Shown: positions 57,500-64,000 of the stretch, piece after piece
Position numbering within the stretch: position 1 is the stretch's first letter
Layout: each line of letters begins with the position of its first letter
DNA from: Ovis canadensis
Lineage: Eukaryota > Chordata > Mammalia > Artiodactyla > Bovidae
DNA length: 64,000 nt
Direction of reading: 5' to 3'
NCBI RefSeq assembly: GCF_042477335.2
Contig: NC_091255.1
Span: forward strand, 22,732,501 to 22,796,500
Position numbers and translations under genes: made by a program
The notes under the pieces: generated by a model
Seen by the model: only the letters and a program-made list of their open reading frames with translations
What the model was told of the DNA's origin: nothing
Database searches by the model: none

Positions 57500-58099
57500 T
57501 TCCCCTGCGCGGGGTTTTCTTCGTGTTCCTCTTCTACCGCGCTGAGTTGGGCTCCTGCTGTGCTTGGCCTCTTCCGCGCAGAGGTTGTTTCAGCCGGGTT
57601 AAACCATAGCTGTCAGGCGAGTGTATGTTCCTCGGTTTTTGTCTCGTCACAACAAAGATTTGGAGTGACGGACGTTAAAGCCCTCTCGGCCTGTCGTAGC
57701 TCTCGGGTCTTAGACAGTCCGCTCAGGTCTCGAGCGGACCGTGTTATAGCTCTTAGACAAATCAGTGTTACAGCTCAGTGTTACAGCTCTATTTATTTAG
57801 AAGATAGCAGGAAAATCCATCTTTGAGGCGTGAGGGCGCCTTGACCCAAAGATGCAAAGAGAAGAGCGCCTCAATGTGCGGGAGAGAGACAGAGCTAGCT
57901 TTGGCTCCTCTTTTTATATATTTTTCTCTCCCTGGGCCTGTCCTATGTAAATTGGGCTAGCCAGGAGTGTTGTTTGTTTTACCTGAGGTCCTCACTGGGT
58001 CCTCGGACCCTCCTTTGTTCTATTTTCGTGGCTTTTCCCTTCCTTGTTTTTTAGCCACCGCCATTTTGGACTCCTTTTCCCTATTCTACCTACCTAACA
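57500..58099 (-). repeat. ERV 5' LTR
   Basis: The minus strand starts TGTTAGGTAGG at 58099. A TATA box (TATATAAAAAGAGG) lies at about 57920-57907 and AATAAA at 57797-57792, giving U3-R-U5 order. The U5 end is not fixed; I could not recognise a primer-binding site, so the inner border near 57500-57620 is a guess. Confidence 0.7.
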
Positions 58100-58800
58100 A
58101 ATGCAGTTTTGTAGTTTTCTTATTTACGCTTAACATTACAAGGCTTTTCCAAATCATTCCAGTATTTTTAAGAGCTGCTTAACTTACTCATCCATCAACG
58201 TAGTGCATTAATATTATCATGCGCTACTGTAGCACATTTGGACTGTTTTCAATTTTTATTTGCTATAAATACACTGCACCAAATATCTATATGCATAAAA
58301 CTTTTCGACAAATGAGGCGTTTTCCCATAGGATATTTTTCTAGTTGTAGACTTTCTGGGCCAAAAAATAAAGACATTTAGGGCTCCTGATCTACAGAGAC
58401 ACCCTATGTCTAATGTGTGTTCATTTCCGTACCCAACTGTTAAACAAGATGATGGCATATTGTGGGGACTGGTGAATGTTTGATGAATGGGAAGAGTGGA
58501 TTTAAAAGCTGACTTCATCTACCATGGTCGTGTCTGTAGCCCAGACTTCCCCAGTTCCACTCTGTCCATCTGAGTCCGGATCAAACACGGCTCAGGCTAC
58601 TGAAGACTCGATGGCATCAGTAGATATGCCACAGTCAAAACACCTGTGAAGAACATTAGAAATGTCTGCTCCAAGAAAGGCAGAAGGGAATGGTATGATC
58701 CATAAAGCTCTGTTTGTGGTAGAAGACCAGCTAAGTTTGGTCCCTTAGTGACGGCAACTCCTGGCTCCCCACCTCCTTGTTCGTGAATCATTTCCTCAGA
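58100..58800. repeat. Duplicated upstream segment, copy 1
   Basis: Blocks here (TTTTCCCATAGGATA, CTTTCTGGGCC, GCTGACTTCATCTACCAT, TCTGTCCATCTGAG) recur in diverged form and the same order at 61300-61760 (TTTCCATAAGATA, ATTTCTGGTTC, CCTGACTTTCGCCATCC, TCTTTCCATCTAGG). Confidence 0.6.
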
Positions 58801-59203
58801 AGCGGTCCGAGCAACATGATGTCATGGTCCTTTTCACGCAGGATGCGGTTTCCAGTGGGACTTGTGTGCTCGGGGTGCTGTGGCATCCCCCGTAGGTGTC
58901 ACCCTCTGGGATCGGAACAGCTGCAGCAGAGCATCAGATCTGCTCTGTGGGAGGAACTATTAATCTGTAGATCTTTCCATGTCCTTACGGCTCTGACACT
59001 AACATCATCTCACCTCCCGTCACTAGCCAAAACCTTTCCAGCCAATCAGCCCCAACAAATGAGCAACTGGGTTCTTCTTGGATGCTCTGAACCTCTGTGT
59101 GACCCCCAGGGACCCCAACATGTGCAACTCATAACAAGACACCATGCAGCAACTTCCCCTCTGATCATGCCCAGCCTCCAGCTTCTCATGCTCTAGAGTT
59201 GCC

Positions 59204-60405
59204 TATAAAGGGACAAGGATACAGGATGGACTCCTGAGGGCTGGAGGCAGCAGCACTTGCCCCATTCTATCTTGGCTTTGCCCTCTTCCTGCCTATCATC
59301 AATGATTTCCCCACTCAAGTCCCCACGCTGCCATAGTCAACCATCTCCTCACCACAAGCCTCAGTTCACGAGTCTTGTCTGTATCACAAAACTCAACCCT
59401 CACCCTTTCTTCCTTTTAGAATTGCTTCTCAGTGCTCTGGACAGATGTCTAAACCACATCACTTAAGCCTATGGTTGAGATTCCCCACATGAAAGCAAAA
59501 AACTTCACAGAAGGTTTCAAAATGCTCCAAGCTGTTTCCCAAACTTCCCCAAAACTTGTAGCTATCCTAGATAGGCAGAAGAGGACTAGGACCCACTTTT
59601 AGTGGGGAAAATTGAGATCTAATGCATTCATTCAGTTCAGTTCAGTCACTCAGGCATGTCTGACTCTTTGTGATTTCATGGACTGCAGCACACCAGGCTT
59701 CCCTGTCCATCACCAACTCCCAAAGCTTGCTCAAACTCACGTCCATCGAGTTGATGATGCCATCCCACCATCCCATCCTCTGTCTCCCCTTCTCCTGCCT
59801 TCAATCTTTCCCAGCGTCAGGGTCTTTTCCAAAGAGTCAGTTCTTTGCATCAGGTGGCCAAAGTATTGGAGTTTCAGCATTCATTAACAAGATGCCAGTG
59901 CCAGGTCTGATTGGTTCCTAGGATGAGCCAAATGACAGAGCCCCTTGACTCTCCCAAGGAGCTCCACTCTTCGGGTTATGTACAGAGGTGGCATCTTGCT
60001 AGCAAATGTCTCTGTGGACCAGATGAAGTTCCCCTGAAAGAGACGAACAAGGGCTCCCTGCTCCAATAGCTGTATTCCCTGAAGAGGGAGCCAGAGACTG
60101 AGAACAAGACAGGCAGAGACTCAAAACAGTGATTCACGGTCAAGAAGAAATGCTTAATTTACTTGGTTCACTTTGTGCCCTACTCCGCAGCCCTGAGCAC
60201 TAACATCTCCACCAACTTCTGGCCGGCCGCCCTCCAAGGGGGGAAGAAACTGACCTGGCTTTTCTGGGGCTCTTGGTTGCCACTTCCTCATGGTTAGGAC
60301 AGACACCTCAGTGCCTGCTATTTCCCTTATTTCTATCCAGATTTGCCACAAATTTGTTGATGCTCATGGTAGTACCCCCAGCCAGCGCTTCTACCCTGGT
60401 ATCAT
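59204..60405 (+). pseudogene. CCL3/CCL18-type chemokine pseudogene (promoter + exon 2)
   Basis: A TATAAAG at 59204-59210 is followed by GGAGGCAGCAGCA, as in the CCL3 leader. No good signal-peptide ATG exon is seen. At about 60301-60405 there is a clear exon-2 homologue: GCCTGCTATTTCCCTTAT matches the ACCFSY codons, then CACAAATTTGTTGAT and AGCCAGCGCT match the KFVDD and SSQC codons. A 2-base deletion after the CCAC near 60348 shifts the frame and brings in stops, the first adjacent cysteine remains but the second is lost (TGC to TAT), and the GT donor after the ATCAT end is gone. No exon 3 was found. A BovB-derived element (59633-59876) sits in the presumed intron. It lies in the same orientation as the live gene at 62 kb. 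Confidence 0.78.
59633..59876 (-). mobile_element. BovB-derived element in the chemokine pseudogene
   Basis: CAGTTCAGTTCAGTCACTCA to CAAAGTATTGGAGTTTCA, with a 9-bp duplication GCATTCATT at 59624-59632 and 59877-59885. Confidence 0.9.
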
Positions 60406-60589
60406 ATCAGGATCATTCCTGCTTCCTAGAGACAGGCAAGGCTTGTGGAGGAAAACAACCCATGGGACATGGGATGAAAAGCAGATAAGCACAGATAGTA
60501 GATTTATTTCTTTCTGTTTTTTCCTCTTCCCAGGATGTTTTCTGCATCTTGCTTTTTAATATTTAATATTAAAAATCAAGTCTGTCATG

Positions 60590-60842
60590 GGCATAATGAA
60601 CAAACATATGGTACCATAGTGGAAAGGGGAATGGGATGAATTGGAGATTGGGATGGACATATATACATTACTATGTATAAAATAGGTAACTATTGCAAAT
60701 CTACTGTATAGCACAGGGAAGTCTACTCGATGCTCTGCGGTGACCTAAATGGGAAGGAAATTCAGAAAGAGGGGACATGTGTAAACACATAGGAGATTCA
60801 CTTTGCTATACAGCAGAAGCTAACACAACATTGTAAAAAAAC
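60590..60842 (+). mobile_element. L1 3' UTR
   Basis: AATGGGATGAATTGGAGATT to AACACAACATTGTAAAAAAA. Confidence 0.8.
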
Positions 60843-60844
60843 TT

Positions 60845-61137
60845 TCAGTTCAGTTCAGTCACTCAGTCATGTCCGACCATTTGCGACCCCATGAATCACA
60901 GCACGCCAGGCCTCCCTGTCCATCACCAACTCCTGGAGTTCACTCAAACTCATGTGCATCAAGTCGGTGATGCCATCCAGCCATCTCATCCTCTGTCTTC
61001 CCCTTCTCCTCCTGCCCTCAATCCCTCCCAGCATCAGGGTCTTTTCCAATGAGTTAGCTCTTCGCATCAGGTGGCCAAAGTATTGGAGTTTCAGCTTCAG
61101 CATCAGTCCTTCCAATGAACACCCAGGACTGATCTCC
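60845..61137 (-). mobile_element. BovB-derived (ART2A-like) element
   Basis: CAGTTCAGTTCAGTCACTCA to CACCCAGGACTGATCTCC. The minus strand encodes [20 protein letters not shown]. Confidence 0.9.
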
Positions 61138-61299
61138 CATAAAAATTAATGCTAAAAAAATTAAGCCTGTTCTTGTCATTCTATTTGCTTAAGAGGCTGG
61201 CATTAGGATCCTATACATTAGCCTTTACGTCTATCAGTGGATTTACTCTATTATTCCAACATTGTAGAGTATGTAGTTTAGTGTCAATTATTTTATCAT

Positions 61300-61900
61300 A
61301 GATTAGCTACCCCAAATAACACTGTCTTTAAAATTTTTTCCCATTTATGAGTTCATTTCCATAAGATAGATTCTGAAAAATAGAATTTCTGGTTCAGAGT
61401 ATAGACATTTTTACATCTGCTGACCCTCATCCAGCGTTAAATCCAGACTTCATTGTAGGGCTGCAATGATTATTTGGCAAATAGGCCAGTTACTGGAAAG
61501 CTAATCCTGACTTTCGCCATCCTTGTACCACCAGGCTTTCCAATTCTGTTCTTTCCATCTAGGAAGTGGTTAAGCTCAGCGTATCCTTCTTGAGGCTCAG
61601 TGGGGTTTTTACACGTCACATTTAGACACTTGGGACAATCGTGGGAGTCTATCAGGGCACCCTGCTCTATGGAAGAAGGCTGTGATCACTCACTTCAGAG
61701 AAAAATCTGTCACATGCAAAGGAAACAGCAAAGGCTGATCCCTGGGCGATGCCAACTTCTGGTCCCCCATCTGGAGAAACAACTTTCTCATAAGCACCAA
61801 GCAAATTGGTAACTGAACTACGTGCTACATGCTCCCTAAGCTCCTCTGGTAATCAGAGGCAGCCCTGGGTGGTGCAACTCACATGACATGATTACTCTTA
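61300..61900. repeat. Duplicated upstream segment, copy 2
   Basis: Diverged counterpart of 58.1-58.8 kb, lying immediately upstream of the CCL18/CCL14-like gene. The order is conserved with an offset of about 3 kb. Confidence 0.6.
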
Positions 61901-61926
61901 AAATCCCACCGTAGACACCTCTGACT

Positions 61927-61933
61927 TTTATAT
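61927..61933 (+). promoter_or_regulatory. TATA-like box of the CCL18/CCL14-like gene
   Basis: TTTATAT lies about 125 bp upstream of the ATG, where the sister genes have TATAAAG. It is a weaker match, so expression strength may differ. Confidence 0.6.
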
Positions 61934-62056
61934 CCCCACAGCCAAGGGCATCTAGAAAGAGAAGACAGCTCACATCCCAGAAGGAGACAAGCAGAAGTGA
62001 GTTCCCAAGCCTCTTCTCAGCTCTGCCCACAGTCTTCTGCCTGCCTGTCCAGCATC

Positions 62057-63465
62057 ATGAAGGTCCTCGTGGCTGCTGTCTTTGTCCTCTGTGCTGTGGC
62101 CCTCTGCTCCTGTGCACAAAGTAGGTCTGCTATCTGCTCTCCATTATCAGTTGCTACTCATACTGTAGTCCGAAGTCCAGCCCACATGCTGTGGCTTAAG
62201 AACCCTCGTGTGAAATTAGAGAACACTGAATGGGATTTCAAAAATGACATGGTTCCTTTTTTCAAGAAGCTTCAAAAGGAGTGTATTGATTTGGGCTGCA
62301 GGTTGGAGTTAAGAGAAGTTTTATCCTACTTTTTAGGTGAGAAACTTGAAGTCTAACATGTTTGCTTGTTAGCACGAGGTAGAGGGGGTTTCCTCGGCGG
62401 CTCCGTGGTAAAGAATCTTGACTGTAAAGCAGGAGATGCTTGAGATGCTGGTTTGATCCCTGGGTTGGAAAGATCCCCTGGAGGAGGGCATAGCAATCCA
62501 CTTCAGTAGTTTTGCCTGGAGAATCCCACAGACAAAGGATCCTGCTGGGCTACAGTCCATGGGGTCACAAAGAGTCAGACATGACAGAAGTGACTTAGCA
62601 TGCACTTATGCTTTAACTGATCAGGAAAACATTTCCACAAAGGAAGCTGGGAGTAGGGAGTAGACTGTCTAGGGTTTAGTTCCCTGTAGAGAAAGATAGA
62701 GACCAAATGAAGAGACAAGTCCAAAGACAAGACTAGGGATATTAATGAGAAACTAGCAAACGAAAGAATCAAATGATTTCCAGTTTCCTTTGCCCACCAT
62801 GTGTTCCTGACCTCTGGGGCGTGCCTTTGCTCCTGCGTAACTGTTATTCTTGTGTCTGTACAGAAAAGGTTTACACCCCACCCACTTGCTGCTTCACCTA
62901 CGCCTCCGGGAAAATCCCCCAAGGAAATGTGGTTAACTATTTTAAGACTAGCAGCGACTGCCCCAAACCTGGTATCATGTAAGTGTCCGTCCTCCTGTTC
63001 AACCCTGGGGAGACTCAGAACATGGAGGCAGGGGTGAGGGGTGTCTATAGGGGTCAGAGCAGGGAGCAGATCTCAAGAGCACCAGTTCATGGCAAAGGGT
63101 CGTCCTGGGAAGGTGCTCAGCACTCTTGGGGACTTTTGTCCATACAGGACACAGGGAGAGGTCACTGGGCTGTCTCCTGACATGGGATGAGGGCTGCAGG
63201 GAGCCAGGGAGGGTGTGGCCAGAAGTAGAGGAAAGAGAGGAAAGGAAGGGACAGCAGAAAGGAGGTGGTCTGAGGTTATCTCCGCAAATCCCACAGGGAT
63301 GAAGATGCAGAGGCCACAGGTGGTCAAAACCATCCCTACTCATTCTCTGTACTATACGTCTGCCCTCTCCACAGCTTCCTCACCAGAAAGGGCCGATACG
63401 TCTGTGTCAATCCTGCTGACAGCTGGGTCCAGAAATACATCAGGGACCTGAAGAAGAGCCCCTGA
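62057..63465 (+). CDS. CC chemokine resembling CCL18/CCL14, 3 exons
   Basis: Exons 62057-62120 (64 nt), 62864-62978 (115 nt) and 63375-63465 (91 nt), with GTAGGT and GTAAGT donors and CAG acceptors, giving 89 aa. The signal peptide ends VALCSCAQ, like human CCL18 (ALCSCAQ). The mature part has VYTPPTCCFTYASGKIPQ, NYFKTSSDCPKPGIIFL, RKGRYVCVNPADSWVQKY and a basic C-terminus, RDLKKSP. All four cysteines are kept. The 89-aa length and the place beyond CCL3 fit CCL18. However, CCFTY..KIP and PGI also resemble CCL14, and CCL18 proper is usually described as primate-derived, so no symbol is given. The acidic ELN tail of CCL3/CCL4 is replaced by lysines. Reading through the exon-1 donor would stay open for about 80 codons, but the donor and the normal exon 2 make splicing far likelier. 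Intron 1 has a Bov-tA SINE. Confidence 0.9.
62388..62605 (+). mobile_element. Bov-tA SINE in intron 1 of the CCL18/CCL14-like gene
   Basis: GGTTTCCTCGGCGGCTCCGT to GACATGACAGAAGTGACTTA. Confidence 0.88.
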
Positions 63466-63845
63466 GTGGTCCAGAAGGAACCCACTGAAATGTGGGCAGA
63501 GATTGGACCTCAGGGACCTGAACCAGGGGACTGCAAGCCCAGAAGTTTCCTCTCCCATGAGTCACTCTCCCCTCCACTCCCCACATTCTGAAAACTTTCT
63601 TTACTTTAGTTAAACTACTGAAATGTTGTAAATTGTTTTATTCATTTGATGCTTTCTCTGAGAAATCCTACGATGCCCTCTCATTCCTAAGCCCCTTCCC
63701 AGTCAATCACACGAAGGCTGATGAGTAATGATTTACACTCTGTCTCTCGCTAGACCTTGGACCACATCCATCAACAGATGCTTATTGAGTTTTTCTGAGA
63801 CTTTTCCTCTGTTACAAATGTCAGAATAATAAAGATTATTTTTGT
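63466..63845 (+). other. 3' UTR of the CCL18/CCL14-like gene
   Basis: About 370 bp follow the stop, with a T-rich stretch (GTTTTATTCATTTG) near 63636-63649 and AATAAA at 63828-63833, followed by a GT/T-rich downstream element. Confidence 0.75.
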
Positions 63846-64000
63846 TTCTTAAATATATTTTAGACTTCTGGCTTCACTTTTTTTTCCCGCCTTGACAAAT
63901 CAGTTTCATTGGTTGGAAAGAATAAGAAAGAATGTTTAGAGGCAGCTGAGCAGAAAGGGAAGTCAAGAGAATGAGGATACATGTCATTTCAACCACACCA

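Larger units (their letters stand above)
49858..58099 (-). mobile_element. Class I (gammaretrovirus-like) endogenous retrovirus, defective
   Basis: Read on the minus strand: 5' LTR remnant from 58099, leader, gag, pro, pol, a short env tail, a purine-rich tract (about 50037-50047), then a truncated 3' LTR (50036-49858). Gene order, a Gag with an N-terminal MGNN myristoylation-type start, a DxxWNYND-type capsid motif and gammaretrovirus-like RT and integrase motifs place it in class I. The two LTR U3 pieces (about 180 bp) show some 20-25 differences by eye, so the insertion is old. Two Bov SINEs are inserted inside. No coding region is intact and most of env is deleted. The left flank is replaced by a BovB-derived element, so no target duplication can be seen. 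Confidence 0.9.

Noticed and set aside
57500-57620. A TGG-starting stretch (TGGTTTAACCCGG on the minus strand) as the ERV primer-binding site
   Set aside because: It does not match the 3' end of any tRNA I can recall, so I left the primer-binding site unassigned.
61997-62356. A 119-codon open frame that begins 20 codons before the chemokine ATG and runs through exon 1 into intron 1
   Set aside because: It passes a good GTAGGT donor and the following sequence has no chemokine similarity. The spliced form with the 115-nt exon 2 is the family structure.

Overview
This window is vertebrate nuclear DNA from a ruminant, most likely a bovid (cattle, sheep, goat or close kin). The evidence is the repeat content: BovB (RTE-type) LINEs with BovB-derived ART2A-like pieces, dozens of Bov-tA/Bov-A2 SINEs, tRNA-derived cetartiodactyl SINEs (called CHR-2-like here) and ruminant L1. 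The only intact genes I can support are four CC chemokines of the MIP-1 group. The window therefore corresponds to the CCL3/CCL4 end of the macro-CCL cluster (human chr17q12). Species and chromosome are inferred.

Layout: (1) 1.6-3.2 kb, minus strand: CCL4, three exons, 92 aa. (2) 3.3-19.4 kb: CCL4-CCL3 intergenic region with MIR, L2, BovB, L1 and SINEs. (3) 19.5-21.4 kb, plus strand: CCL3, three exons, 93 aa, head-to-head with CCL4 as in human. (4) 21.5-46.5 kb: repeat-dominated. It holds a long L1 (31.4-37.9 kb) interrupted by SINEs and a solo LTR, and a decayed chemokine promoter/exon-1 relic at about 29.9-30.4 kb. (5) 46.9-48.1 kb, minus strand: a second CCL3-like gene (93 aa), tail-to-tail with CCL3. 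(6) 49.9-58.1 kb, minus strand: an old class I (gammaretrovirus-like) endogenous retrovirus with gag, pro and pol remnants, an env tail and two LTR remnants, full of disabling lesions. (7) 58.1-60.4 kb, plus strand: a chemokine pseudogene with promoter and a frameshifted exon 2. (8) 61.9-63.8 kb, plus strand: an intact fourth chemokine (89 aa) resembling CCL18/CCL14 in sequence and CCL18 in length and position.

All four intact genes share one design: a TATA box about 100-125 bp upstream of ATG, a signal-peptide exon ending in phase 1, a 115-nt exon 2 carrying the CC motif, an 88-91-nt exon 3, and AU-rich 3' UTR sequence in at least three of them. Their products are secreted leukocyte attractants. 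The locus appears to have grown by duplication: CCL3 and its inverted copy are most alike in exon 3, and the pseudogene at 58-60 kb shares upstream sequence with the gene at 62 kb.

I found no bacterial-type system, CRISPR array or convincing novel gene. The best leads are the chemokine duplicates and relics, the ERV with a SINE inside its RT active-site codons, a perfect 19-bp-arm hairpin at 17975-18021, and several nested insertions datable by target-site duplications. All similarity statements are by-eye alignments.
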